Below are positions 23,101-35,546 of a DNA stretch of 64,000 nucleotides, piece after piece. The notes under the pieces are model-generated. The model was not told where the DNA came from, did no database searches, and saw only the letters and a program-made list of their open reading frames with translations. The position numbers and the translations under genes were made by a program. The stretch covers positions 13,082,001 through 13,146,000 of the forward strand of contig OZ316898.1 of NCBI GenBank assembly GCA_973895155.1, read 5' to 3'. The number at the start of each line of letters is the position of its first letter. Within the stretch, counting starts at the first letter, position 1. Source of the stretch: Marsupella aquatica. Lineage: Eukaryota > Marchantiophyta.

Positions 23101-23863
23101 GAGAAGGATTCCATGAAGGGATTCTCTGACGTGGGGGTGAGTGTTGCCACCTCCTAAATCGGGTCGTCTTACATCAAATGTGTCCATGATACCCTGAGTT
23201 GCTCCAGAATCATTGGTTGGTCAGCTACAAGATGTCAATTATGGCCTTATTGGTTCATAATGACCTCCATTGGGTTGTTCAATTTACGACTAATATGATT
23301 GTGTTGTCGTGTTCTCAGTTGACGTCTTGTTGTTTACTTCTTGTTCTGGGTTGACAATTTTGTGGGGGCCGGAGGCTTGTCATGCCCTGAGTTGGTTCAA
23401 TAATCAAGTCCATTGGGCGCTCTGTTATTTACAATGTGGCGAATGGCAGGAACATTCCTAAGAGTAGTGATCTCCTTGTCAGATTTTAAAGTTGGTCAAG
23501 GTCAAGAAGTGCTTGTTTCAATTGAGACGAACACCTTGCGGTCCAGGGAAGTAGTTCCGAATAACGGGTGTCAGCGTTTTAATCATACTGCAGTCTGAGT
23601 AGAAACTTGACCTCATGATTCTAAGCGAAAGGTCCCTGATTTCTCTTTTGCAGACAGGAAATGCACTTGCAGAGAAGCTCAAAGCAGCAGGGGTCCCATC
23701 AGAAGTGTTCATATATCCAGGCCAGGGTCATGCTTTCATGAATAGCTCTGAAGAAGCAATTAAGAGGAAAAAGGCAGTTGGTTTTGAGGAGCATGATCAG
23801 GGAGCAGTGGACCTTGCGTGGTCTCGCTTTGACGCCTGGTTTGACAAATATTTGAAATCTTGA
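20164..23863 (+). CDS. Dienelactone hydrolase family protein, probably plastid-targeted
   Basis: Five exons: 20164-20436, 22202-22338, 22646-22775, 22945-23136, 23654-23863. All introns are GT-AG and the phases close to give 313 aa. The product is an alpha/beta hydrolase of the carboxymethylenebutenolidase type. QEWWG (after VVL) lies early, the nucleophile Cys187 is in GFCMGG, Asp235 is in HFGEKD and His270 is in GQGHAF; together these form the Cys-Asp-His triad of the family. The N-terminal 70 or so residues are Ser/Arg-rich and almost without acids, like a chloroplast transit peptide. A second in-frame ATG at 20365 (Met68) in a good context precedes the mature domain. Intron 1 is long (1765 bp). 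Physiological substrates of plant members are not settled. All catalytic residues are present, so it is probably functional. The start at 20164 is the first ATG in the frame. Confidence 0.9.
21146..21415. repeat. Direct repeat of about 120 bp inside intron 1
   Basis: Two diverged copies about 145 bp apart (from about 21146 and 21291) share GGATAGT(G/T)TTGCACTTGATA and GAAGTGAATCTCT...GTAGAATA(C/T)(A/G)TGATA. Confidence 0.6.
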
Positions 23864-25083
23864 AACCACTTCCTTTCCCTTCCGCCTGAGTCCCGGAGAT
23901 GGGACGAGGGTGTCTGTACTGTGGAGGCCGAGTTTGATTGCTTCGATCAGTGGATTTTGTCTGTGATGGCGGATTTGGAGTGAGGCAAATCCAATTCTTA
24001 GACCCATGTACAAAGTTTTGGATGATGGGGTTTGTCCTTTATAGACTCAATAAGTAGAGATGGAGGTGGTGGTGTTTTCTGCTGCCCAAACGTCAAGCCC
24101 AACAAAGGTGAAGCGAACTTCGAAAGGGGGGATTGTGAATCTAAAGTTTAGCGAGGGTAACCTAACCCTTACGATGGCATTCTACACTTCCCTTCTTGCA
24201 CTCGCTTTTGCGGCACAATGTGCGTCAATACTCAGGATTGAAAGTCTGCCGAGCTAAGTTTGAAGCAGATGAGTCTGGCTAAGATCTGTTTTTGTTTTTG
24301 GGTCTTGCAAGAATTTTTACTGCAGTGAGAGCAAGAAACTGGCCAATACTCTCTGGATCACTGATATGACTGTAATACTTTGGAACATATATTCCGAAGC
24401 TTGTACATTCACGTGATTAGCATATTTTTCTTATTTTTCAAGTAAGAATACCGACGCACACCCTCGCAAAACGCTTTAGTGTACTTGATAACAGATGATG
24501 TAGAGGACGCAGTTACTGTACCCGGGCAGGTGATCTGCAATCATCATACCCGCTGCCACGCTTGCTGCTTCAAATGCGTTTGTCATGTAAAACCTTCTGG
24601 GTTTTCAGCTTTCAGTCTTTTGGTGGCTCCTAAGTTCTTGTCATTAAGAGTCCTAACTCATAGTTCATCGTTCTTTGGTCAACAAGTCCAGTACATGAAG
24701 ACAAGGTGGATAGTTCGGGATCTGCCCATCCTTGAGGTTTGCGTCCTTTAGGTTTGGTTAAAGCAGTGTCTCTCGTTGCTCTCTCAAACTCAGATCTCAT
24801 TGCAAAGAAAATCAAAGTACTGAATGCTGGATGCACGCATTGTATCAAGCAAGATGGATATGATGGCTCTGGTTGATCCAGCGGACGAGTTCAGTGCAGC
24901 ATACCTGAAACACTTTTGAGACGTGGGTTTGCACGCACATGTGGTTTCAGAACACGAAATGAGTTGTCAAGATTCGTGAGGAAATATAAATAGGCAATTC
25001 AGAACGTAAGCCAGTCTTCTTAATCACAAAAATAAGACGAGATTCTCTGATACATAACTGTGTTACCTTCACGCTTCTGGCTA
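23864..25083. other. 3' flank and spacer
   Basis: Contains the 3' UTR of the dienelactone hydrolase gene (an AATAAG signal lies near 24048). No further gene recognised. Confidence 0.5.
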
Positions 25084-25174
25084 ATGGCAACAAAAGAAGG
25101 TTCACTCATGCATGGCTGGGTCATCTTCACTTTTCTTGCCTTCGCATGGCTTCAACCAGTCTCAAGATTGAACA
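25084..25174 (+). other. Possible first exon encoding a signal peptide
   Basis: The ATG at 25084 opens 30 codons with a hydrophobic core (VIFTFLAFAWL) after a short polar start, then a GTGAGT donor at 25175. No matching second exon was found before the convergent gene at 25426. Real but truncated, or chance. Confidence 0.15.
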
Positions 25175-25425
25175 GTGAGTGACAACTCTGAACCTATGTA
25201 TATAAGATGTCTAGTCCAAAGTGTAGTCTAAAGAACTTCAAAATTGAAATTTTCGAGCCGGAGAAAATCAGTTTACTTCAAGTGAAACAATTGATGAGGC
25301 GAACGATGTAGCGATGATTTTTACGTAATATCTCATCTAACGGACAATAAAAAATTCAGAAGTTCACGAGCAACAACAAGAGAAGGACATTACGATGCCG
25401 GAATGAATGTCTCAGTGTCATAACC

Positions 25426-27306
25426 TCACGTCCTTAACAAACTTTTTAGTCTCTGTCCAACAGCCTGCCACATAGGCTGTTCTTTTCTCACGTTTGGAGC
25501 ACTGATATCTCCAATTTCTTTTGTTTGGCTGTCAATCTTTGGCCTGATCAAGCCCCCTTCCCATCCATCCTTATGAGCCTCTGTTTCTGTATATGTTCCG
25601 CCCTCCACCGTTCTCTCACTCCAATCTGGACCATCCCATGACCTTTGTGTTGAATCTCTATCTAGCAATATTCTACCTCTATAGTTGGTGGCTAGGTTTG
25701 TGAAGTCATTTTCTGACGGTTCAGAGTCTTCACGACATCGACTGGCAAGCACAGCATCCGGATTCACTTCCTCAAAGACATTCCCATCCTCCAGCTTTGT
25801 AGCTTCACCCAACATTCTCCGGCGAGTTGGGCCTGTGAACCGAGGATCCAGAGATATGTGAGATTCGGCAATTCTTGCTCCTGCAAAGACAGGATCGCAG
25901 GTGTCCCGGGCATACTTGTTACAAGTCTCCTTCGAGCCGGCCAGGCATGCCATCATCTCTCTCTCCTCGCACGCTGCTCGTTCTCCTTCCCCCAACTCTA
26001 CAAACTTCATGAAAACGAGGGCTTGCTTCCACCACGGTACTCGGCACAAATTCGCTGCACTTATGGAGCAACCCATCCTCGCACCCATCTGCCATCACAG
26101 CCCAAAAGGTCAGTAACCTGTGTAACAGTCGGAAGAGTTCAGGGTGTAGGGTGTAGGGTGTAGGGTGCACTAATGGAGTCACCCGTTTGGCCTGTGCAGT
26201 CTCAGCTCAAGCCTGTTAGGCAGTTTCATTCGGAGCTAAGGCTTCCTGTAAGGGGTCAATATTAGTGGAACAGACCATCGTGCGGTCCTGAGTACCACCA
26301 CCTACAACGCTAGAAAGTTTAATGAAGGTTCTCTTAATTCTACCAGAACGAATTTGTGCACATCTAAAAGAATAGCGGAAAAGGTTACAGCACCTGCAGA
26401 ATCCAAAGCAGAATCAAGGTTCATTCAATTCTGCCCTAACATTTTCACTTGCACTCCAAGTATTAGTGGAATCTGCAAAACAATTTCCTGTGGCCTGTTA
26501 ATGAAGTCGAGAACGGGAAATGGTGGTGTTCAGTACCATCACTAGCAAAACTTATGAAGCATTCTTGACGGGGTTCACATAATTTTTTGTGCCCGTATGT
26601 TGTCACGCGAACCTCAGACAGCAAATACAACAGCACATGAGTGAATGGTGATCGTAAGTGTCACCGCCAACATGCTACAACAGCACATTGGCCACTGGTT
26701 TTAACCCTGTACTGATCGGAGAAGGTTTGCGGCATCTCTCTTTGATCACGGGTTATTAGATTTAATTGTTCCTCGTAATTTGTTAAAGGGTGTTTTAAGC
26801 GAAATTTTTGAACTTTATGATTCAGCCCCCGGAAAAGCATATAATGATTTTTTCTTCGATAAAAATTGCTATTAGAGGCAGGCCTAAGCAAAAGAACAGT
26901 AAGTAGAAGATGGAAGTAAAGTTGAATTGAATGACTTAACTATTGCATGTAGACGAACGACTTGTAGGACTAGTTCCTGTCGACTTGAGGCTCAATGGAC
27001 AAATAGAGGGGAGATGGAAATGCCTGAGAAAGTGGGAGGAGGAAGGAACAAGGAGAAATTGTGGGTGTTGCTCACCTCGCATTGATCGGAGATTTTTCCG
27101 TAGCACATCTGCAATGCCCTCCTCCAGGACTCGTCATCCTTCAAAGCCAGAAGCCATTGCCCCTTGGAGGGATCATCATTGACACCAGCGGGAACTGGAA
27201 TTCTCAAAGGTGGAATTATTGGGTCGAAAGCCACAGTCGTCACGCCAGGCGAGAGGTTCATAGGGCCACCACCCGCAGGGGAAGCTTGCCCACCGTCGTT
27301 GCTCAT
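25426..27306 (-). CDS. Uncharacterised plant protein with two cysteine-octad blocks
   Basis: Two exons on the reverse strand: 27306-27076 (77 codons) and 26088-25426. They are joined by a GT-AG intron of 987 bp, giving 297 aa. The N-terminal half is Pro/Gly-rich ([12 protein letters not shown]). Cysteines then fall at residues 68, 76, 84 and 92, and again at 117, 125, 133 and 141, every one eight residues after the last within each block. The first block runs across the splice junction, which supports the exon model. The middle motif [16 protein letters not shown] and the CEEREM-x2-C pattern match an uncharacterised conserved plant family I remember without a name. The C-terminal half is acidic and poorly conserved-looking. 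No signal peptide or clear membrane span. The function is unknown; metal binding or a disulphide-stapled helical hairpin would be guesses. Confidence 0.75.
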
Positions 27307-28704
27307 GCCTACCGATCAAACTACTTACTTACTCTACGTTTCCTCTAGTCAAAAATCTGAAGGCTCATCCCCAATTCTATCTCTGTTTGAAAGGCTAGAA
27401 GAACGCCAGATCCTGTAGCACTCACATCAAGAAGGTGAAGAGCGACATTCCTAATTTTTTTACTCAAACGCTACTTCAATCCCTCGAAGTGACGAGTCTT
27501 TGGGTTAGAACCCAAAACGACGGGGCTCGATGGAACCCACAGCAGAAATTGTTGGCTCCCAAGATCATGATCTGCGAAACAAACGTGAAGATGTCCATAA
27601 GCAAGGCCTTCGACCTCCGGCCGTTACTTTTATGTGTGGATTTCTTTCTCATGTCTATGACTAGTAGGCACCACGAAAAAAAAGTCTTGTGGTTTTCTGT
27701 GTATTTTAAATTCTCTGTGCCCACTTGACGTCAATTATGACCCAACTTTGGACGTTCAGGTTCTGTTGCAGTGTCGGTCGTTTCACCCTCACAAATTCAC
27801 CTGTGAAGTTATCCACAGATCAAATTTGCGCCGGAGCGGGGGAGATGTGGATCCTGGTGCAACTCATTAATTCATTCATTACCCCAAGTGAAATTTACCT
27901 TTTGGAGCTTTCCATTTCGTGGTGCTCTGTGCAGCACTCTCACCAGCTTGGGTTCTTGCCCTGTTTAAAACTATCACTATCTATCCTAGTGGAGAGTACC
28001 ATGTGGAAGTTGATTTACCACATGTAGCTGTCCATAGACGTTCCTCGAGGAATTGTAAGACTCGTGTAGTAGAAATGTAGGTCCTTAGTCAAGCTGAAAT
28101 GTGGGAAGCGTCAGGCACTCCTTGGGGGTCCATTAATGTGAGAAGAACGCATCGATCTGTGAGAGGATGGCAATTAAAAAATGTCCGATTGAGCAAAGAA
28201 GGAGAAGCAATTTGTATAATCAGCTTCTGTAAATGATGATGTGCGCACAAAAGCAAAATTTACAAAACACACATGTCCACCCTTGACAAACCCTTCGGGC
28301 AGAACAATACACTAAGATTGGAAAGTGTGTGAACCTAAGCACTTTTTTATGGCACAATTTGGCAGGCAGTGCATGCGTGTGGCAAAGTTGAAAACTTCGA
28401 CTTTGACTTTGATCCTCGCTGCTTTTCTGAAATACCCGTTATGGTTCCCTTTTCTGTAAAGCCCCCTGTCGTTATTCAAGCAGGAAATCTTGGGATAGTT
28501 CGTTCTGTGCTTTACTTTTGAATGCATGGGCATATGAAAGGTAGGATTCACAAACACAGCTACAAGTTTCTCGCGTAGGAAATCGTCGAGGGGCTGATGC
28601 AAGGAAAAACTGGACATAAAATCAGACACTGCGAAGCCTTGCAAGTACATTGCAGATAGATCTTCCGTTAAATATGTACATCACTGCATCGTCCGGTTAA
28701 CCCC
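27307..28704. other. Spacer between two minus-strand genes
   Basis: The left part is the promoter side of the cysteine-octad gene and the right part is the 3' flank of APE2. A minus-strand open frame at 28312-28650 matches nothing I recognise and is most likely 3' UTR. Confidence 0.5.
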
Positions 28705-31700
28705 TCATGAACTTTTCTTCAGAAACGTCTGGGGTTGTTCTGAATTAGTTTTCTGAGCAGGAGACTTTCCTCCTTTCTTGAATGAAGCCGCCCATTCGAA
28801 GTGGTCACAGCGTGTCTCTGGATTTGAAGAAGGTCCCTGGACATACGAGAAAAGTAACTTTAAAAAACGTGACGGAGCAGCCGGTGACTAAACTAAGGAC
28901 TCAGGGAGTCTATTTCTACAAACCAGTTCAGACATCACCAAATATCTTCAACGAACTTCTTCAGGAATCTTCCCCTTCACATAGGTTATCTCAATTGGCT
29001 ATGAAGCATGTTTAATTGCATTGACGGATAAGGCGTGTAAAAAAACCTGAAACCTTGTAATTGACAAAACATTACCAAAGTTGTATAGAAATCAACAAAT
29101 ACATTGAGCGCAAACCGAGTTGTTATGAGACAAACCTCAGCACGGGCACAAACATAAAATCCACGGCCAATGTTAGGACCTTGCTTCTTCACAACTCGTG
29201 CAACACAAGGTTCATCATGACCCTTGCAAAGAGGCACAGCTCTTGCCATTTTTTCCTTTATCTTACTCCAGGACGCATTTGCTTGCTTGGTCCCCTCAGC
29301 AGCCCGAATCTGTTCTAACTGCATTAAATGTTCTATGTCTAATTCGCCAGATCTCCAACAATCTGAATCTATTTCTCTCTGATCATTGCACAGCTCGTCG
29401 CTGCCATTGATGGTCCCACTCGCTGCTGGATAAGATCCTTGACTATCCAAAACATCTGCATCTTGTCTAGTCCAGTCAACATTCTCACTTCTCAGATCGA
29501 ATTCAGTTCTGCTCTGAGCTACTGCATCTGCATTTTCTGTACACAATCCTTCGCTACTATTCGAATATGTTATCACCCTTGAGGGACTTCGATCCTCATC
29601 AGCCAATGATATCTTAGATTTTGAAGATGAGACAAAAAATGCTCGAAGGTCTTTTTGTTGGGAACTGGATTTTTGTACATCGTGAACACCTTGCTTTTTC
29701 ACCTTGGATGCAGAAGACCCTTGCTTCTTGCGTTTTCCCACAACATTGTTGTTATTGGAGAAGGACGTTGCCGTTACATTGAACACTGCGGGACTTGCCC
29801 CACTCATTTTTGATTCCATGCCGTTAGAATTCAACGAAGATGGGTGTCTTTTAAGTAGCGCCACTGCACAGAAGGAGAAATCCGCTTAGACATTCATTCT
29901 TTTAAAATACATTCATTGTCATAGCATTGATTAGTTGCACGTAAGTGGATGTTCACATGTAATAATCAACATCAAGAAAATCGAGAAACAAAGATTCCAA
30001 CAATCAGGGAGAAGAAGATCATGTGCGCTGGGCAGGTGCTCGGATTATTGACATTTTGTAAACTAGTTGCTTCACTTCTCACCAAGATTCTGTTGACGAC
30101 CTCGGATCTCTGGCAAGAATCGCGCCGCAAGAGGAGGTACTTCATGTGGCTGAACGGCTGACTGCTCTTTCAGGTGGACAACAATAGGAGCGTGGTCAGA
30201 GCCTTCCAACTTCAAGCTCCTTCCTCCTTGCCATCTGGAAGCAGAATAGAATGGAAAAAAACGTGGAATTACTGTACTGTAATATAAAGTCAATTTCATT
30301 GAGTGCGTCAAGCTCTGAATTGGAGAGGGGGGAAAGAAACCAACGTGACGACCTTGTCTACCAGAATTTTGAGAGACAATCTGATATCCATACCACAAAT
30401 ATTTGCTTTAAGTACTTAAAATAAGTGTTTGCTATTGAACGTCGAGAGGATAGCCACCTGCCCATGACACTTATAAAGGTAAGGAGCTTGCCTTGGATGG
30501 GTATCAAGCTTCATACGCCTGAACTGCGAGAGGATATCACACTCAAGCACTTCACATTCAGCAAAGCCATGAATTCTTTCAGTAATCGTGGCCTGTGGAA
30601 CCATTTCATGAGTGCAGCAACCAGCGGCAAGTACGAGATCAATGCGAGTGCCATAATTGAACTCCTCTGCACCAGTCGCTGAAGACCAGCAGGTATATGC
30701 CTCCTTTCTGCGTGGAAGATATGAGATGGGTGTCAGACCTTTCAGACTTATGTTACACAAATACTTAAAACTTCTCAACAAAATAATTCAATATTCTCAA
30801 GACGGACAACACTCTGACCAAGGCTAGAAATCCCGCCTCCTCCATTAAAGATGATCAAGGAGTTCTCTGGAGCAATCTCTTTAAGAGGTAGTTGAGGTAT
30901 TTAGCAATTCGAATAATTAATATAAAGTGAAGAATAAATGCTCTAGTACCTGTCAGGATGAAGGAATCGAAAAACATCCAAGAAAGCTCCACCTTCATGC
31001 TTAAGCAAGGAACAGAACCACCTCCGGCATCTGCAAATTTGTTTTATGGAATTTGTCAGAGGAAGTTTGTGAGAGGTCCATGCGAATGTATTCCTTGTCT
31101 CAATATTCCGTCTGAGGTGGCAACAGCAACCGTATCATCGCAAGTCCAGTCCACTTTGGCTCGATGAGACCCAAAAAACGTTGCCTGAGATCAAAAGAAA
31201 CCAGAAACGCAGGGCTGCAGGTTCAACTTGACGCACTAGTGTGCCAACAGCCAGACGGGCATCAATACAAGCATTCAGAATGTTACTTGTGAAAAAAACA
31301 AGAGAAACAAAAAATCTCACATATTCTTGTCGAAGTCAGGTCCTGGGTCACGATGGTCAATTGGACGTGGCGAAATGTTGAAGTCTCCAATAGCAATTAC
31401 CCTTCGATTCCGGTTTAAAAGTGCCTCCCATCTACGCTGTGTTACAAAGAGGGTTTCAGACGCTCTCTCAAGAGACACAACAATACTTTAGCTGGACCTC
31501 AAGGTGTCGAACACTAGCCAGCAGAAATAGTTTAGATTTGTGACACAATCAGCAATCTAGATTATCAAGGCACCAACTTGCAAGGACTATAAAACGAAAA
31601 AGTGGAACGAGTCTCACAGGCAATATCCAAGGAATTTATTCCAGGGTACTATCCATCGAACGGGGTTTAAGTATAATTTCGATAGAATGAATTTCAGGAG

Positions 31701-33533
31701 CGATATCCATGTATGGAGTTTCAAATGCAATACCTATGGCCCGAGTATCAACAGCAATGTCTATAGAAGTCAGCTTCGATAGGAATGCTAAGATTCGAAC
31801 TTAAAATTGGTTGAGGAAGGAAGCACACTTGTAAAGTCTTAAAAAAATCCAATTTGAATTTCAATCGTTCCACGTCTCCACATTCCACCCGTGGGCAGTA
31901 TAAATTGAAGAGGACTGCACCAGACCGAGGCAGAACTATTTGTCAGGTAACCATTCTCATCCTGAGGTTCACACAGCCATTCAGGATGAGAACAGGGGAG
32001 AGAGCTTCTTCCAATAAATTGAATCTCAGTATCATGCATTGCAAGGGAAAGCTTCTTGATACTATACGTGGTGTACTCAGAGAAACATACCAAATGATCC
32101 ATGGTCCGTAATTAGGCATCGACCTTCGCTGTCTAGTTGCAAAAGCTCTTGCATTGACAGGTCTACCTTCGCAATTTCTTCATAACAGCCAACTCGCCCT
32201 TTTTCACCTTCGATGTCACCAATCTGTGAGCGGTGGAGTAGTCCGGTGAACCCTTCGTCTGCAGCAAGAGGCAGTATTGGGCTTGTACTAGAGGGTAAAA
32301 TTCCAACACGACAGAACGTGGCGACCCCTGTGCACGCAAAAAAAAGTTAATAATATGAGAGCATATACAGGAGACAAGAAGTAAAACAAAACTCCGGGTT
32401 ACTGACCCCAGAAATATTAGCAAAAGCAACCAGTTAGTTGGTCACATGTTTTTTAATCTATCTTACGCAATGGTCTTGTTACAAGGACGTTGAACCGAAA
32501 ACTTTCTGCAACGTTTTCAGAATGTTTTCCATACGAAATTTGCACTACCAAACATTTGTATGACGTTCGGTGAAAAGATTTTAATCCTGAGCTAGTTTGA
32601 ATGAACAGCGAGGCATAGTTTGCCCACCTGAGTAGCCGCCTACACTTTTCTTCTTAGCATTCCGATTACATGAGAAGAACGACTCGTAACCTTCCGCCAC
32701 AGCTATATCAGCTGTCAGGTCATGCCTGGCCATTTTCGTCTCCTGAAACGCATCGCCATTCCAAGCTAAGAAGAAGCAGGCTCATGGAGGCGTGCATTAT
32801 TGGAGGAATGCACCTACGGCCTTTCTCTCAGGAGCATCCTTGCGTTACTGATTGTATTGAGATTATCAGTAGATAGAGAGAGGGAGGGTGGACAATCCTA
32901 TAACGGTTAAAAGGGCAAGCCTGTAATGGTTAGAATTGATCTTCACAGGCGACTCATGTAAAGGAGCTGTAGGAGTTCCACTCCTTGTCTTTCTTCTTCT
33001 TTTAACTTTGAGAAAGTTCATGCCTCCATGTTTCTGTATCCTTCCCCTGCTGGAGTCCCGTGGACTTTAAAATCTATTCACCTCAATCCCTTTAGACCAG
33101 TTAGGATAATTTCATAACTCCGATTTCAAAACGGACCGGACGCAAAAAATGGAAAGGGCAAAAAGAAAGGACAGGGCTTTTTTCGGCATCTTGAGAATTC
33201 TACTGCTTTGGCTAAATACTTTCTCAGTTATATTTGTGAAAAATTCAGCTGACAGACAGGAATCAAGTAGAAGAAGAGAGATTCCATTCCAGCTCAGATA
33301 TAATCAGGGGCAGTGACGAATTTAGCTACTGACAGTGCTTCAGGCACATCTTGGTATTTCAATGAATTAGGACGTTTGTATAATTCCAGAGATTACATAC
33401 AAATATGCTGTAAGAAGCCCACCTGGAGACAGATGATGTCGGCATCTAGCGAGTCTAGGAAAGCAGAGAGAGTCCGCGGGGGAGACGATAGTCGCGCTCT
33501 CAGTCCATTCACATTGTAGCTGACAATCCTCAT
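28705..33533 (-). CDS. APE2: DNA-(apurinic/apyrimidinic site) endonuclease 2
   Basis: Ten exons on the reverse strand: 33533-33423, 32742-32628, 32327-32091, 31914-31829, 31436-31321, 31030-30950, 30707-30492, 30234-30083, 29863-29136, 28836-28705. Phases close to give 657 aa, slightly longer than usual for the family. Exonuclease III-type core: SYNVNGLR at the N-terminus, catalytic Glu38 in LQETK, GDFNISP with Asp201 and Asn203, and GSDHAP with Asp334 and His335. A PCNA-interacting box (QKDLRAFF, 441-448) follows in a Ser-rich linker. A GRF zinc finger uses Cys584, His587, Cys610 and Cys624, split by the last intron. It acts in the nucleus, cutting abasic sites and resecting 3' ends at damaged DNA with PCNA. 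Intron 7 is GC-AG (donor AAG|GCAAGC at 30491); the others are GT-AG. All key residues are intact. The start ATG matches the family N-terminus. Confidence 0.95.
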
Positions 33534-33951
33534 CCTGGGAATTGGCTCCTTCGCTCCTCACCATCCCTTGCACAGTCCGAATTTTACCCCGGGTGTAGAA
33601 TACTGATGACAACCCTTCCACAAATGACTACCATTAACCCCGGATTGTCCCAAAAAAATAAGTTCCATCACATTATATCACCCATCAGTCCGCTTCACCG
33701 CGGGACTCTCTCTGACGATACCAAAGAAGAGAGATGGCGGCATCCGGCTCCAAATCCTCTGAGGCTGATGATACGTTTCCACCAAGTCCAGTGATATTCT
33801 TTCTTCAAAAAGCGACTCATTACGCCTTTTCCTGATCTCCTTTCTCCCACTGGCCACTAGTGACAATGGACGGAGTACAGTCGATGTCCATAATGGATCG
33901 TGTCCATACGCCCAAGACCGATTGGATGCCAACTCCGAAACGAGCAGGAAA

Positions 33952-33966
33952 AAACCCTAAACCCTA
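33952..33966 (+). promoter_or_regulatory. Double telo-box upstream of APE2
   Basis: AAACCCTAAACCCTA lies about 420 bp upstream of the APE2 start codon. Telo-boxes are common in promoters of plant replication, repair and ribosomal genes. That it acts on APE2 is inferred from position. Confidence 0.5.
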
Positions 33967-34540
33967 TAGGAGCGTCCCTGTCGAAATCTACAACTACTGC
34001 AAATCCTCATCCAATTCTGTTTCCTCTGAATCGATGAATTAGTGCTCTAGGACATCCATGAACTTCGACTGCCAATTCACTTCCATTTCTGTACTAATAA
34101 CGGACAGCTGAACGCATGATTTACATCCACTTCCACGTATCTTCGATTCCTCGCTTCCTCTGTATCAAACGAGTGGAAAACACCACTGTACTCTTCATGT
34201 GAACTTCCCTGATCCCTCCTCAAAATCCACGTCCTCAGGTTTTGACCATCCGAGCTGGTTTTGACGCCTTGACTCTAGCAAAAAGCTGACGAGACTGACG
34301 AAATAGAACAGACTATAGAATGATCAAGTCAGCTAGTCCGTGGGATTCTGGGAGGCTGGAACTCTGACATTCGAACGCAAACAATTCGAATGCAAATCAT
34401 AGTGACCCATCGCAAAATCCCTCCCGCGCGGAAAATCGACACCCAAAACAAACCTGCAGGCAAATGCTCGACGCGCTGTCGCCCGTCGATCTCGGACTGT
34501 CGCTTTACTGTGCTGCAAGGAGGAAATTAATCATCTAAAA

Positions 34541-34770
34541 GCTGCGGGAGAATCAATCTCGTTCTCCGGAATTATTGCATTTACCGAACTGTGACACCTT
34601 TTGAAGTTTTGAGACAGCAGTGCAGAATTAATAAAATACTCACTGGAGTACAGTGAAACTAATATAATAGTTGCGGAGAATCAATCCTGTTCTCCCTGAA
34701 TTATTGCATTTACCGAACTATGACGCCTTTTGAGACGGCTGTGCAAAATAAAAGAGTCACTGGAGTACAG
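34541..34770. repeat. Tandem duplication of about 105 bp
   Basis: Copies at 34541-34653 and 34670-34770 share GCGG(G)AGAATCAATC, GAATTATTGCATTTACCGAA and CACTGGAGTACAG. Divergence is moderate, with a small deletion in copy 2. Confidence 0.8.
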
Positions 34771-35202
34771 CCTGTAGGAGCGTTCAATGCCAGTTTGACC
34801 GACAATAATCGGTTTTCTGTTTCAATGTTTTTAAAAAAATTCATAGAGAGGGACTAGAAATGGACCAAGATATTATAAGCAGAGACCTCGTCGACCTGTG
34901 TCCTTCATTAGGGTCTTTCTTAATAAGAGTGAGTGTCTGTCGCCCTGTTTTACGAGTGAGTGTTTGTTACCCTTTAGAGAGCTCATGCTTTCACTAGTCT
35001 TAGTAGGGGTGACATGGTTTATTCTAGGGTGTCTAGCAAGAGTCTTGTTACACACTCTCATCACAAAAGTCATTTTGATGTTTATTTCAAGTGGAATAGA
35101 TTAGTGCAAAATTTTGCACCTGTTTGATGTTGTTTTTACGACACCTTGTAATGTTCACATAAAATATTGGATACACAATCACAATCGCATATAAAATATA
35201 TA
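34771..35202. other. Spacer, no gene seen
   Basis: Two GAGTGAGTGT(C/T)TGT tracts near 34928 and 34955. Nothing else supported. Confidence 0.5.
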
Positions 35203-35546
35203 TGTTGAGCACAGACTACATTCACAACGGTAAACATATGACACATTCAACGCACAAGTGATCCACGCAAGAGATATATGGTTCCCCTGCTCAAGACTAC
35301 ATCCATGGGAAGACACAAGAGAATTTTACTAAACTTTAAGTCCGTTGGCCATACCAAGTCTCCATAGTGTAAATTTTCTTTATCTCTCAAGTTGCTTCAT
35401 AACAATGAATCTTGGTTCTATTTATTCTAGCAAACACTCCTTAAAATATAGTGTCTAACTTAGTTAACCTAATCACATCTTTGATTATAGTTAACCTAAT
35501 TATGGTTACATGTCATAACCCTAGACATAAATGTAAACACCTAACA
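35203..35546 (-). mobile_element. Second solo LTR of the copia family, minus strand
   Basis: The reverse complement matches the LTRs at 6105 and 11772 from end to end: TGTTGAGC at the left, TTTACTAAACTTTAAGTCCG and CATACCAAGTCTCC in the middle, GTAAACACCTAACA at the right. ATATA precedes (35198-35202) and follows (35547-35551), a perfect 5-bp target duplication. At 344 bp it is shorter than the 3' LTR, mainly because the 18-bp array is almost absent. Confidence 0.87.

Noticed and set aside
31135-31199. Possible extra APE2 exon between exons 5 and 6
   Set aside because: A direct junction 31321 to 31030 keeps phase and gives the conserved RRWF-SLL stretch. The alternative inserts unrelated residues and a stop.
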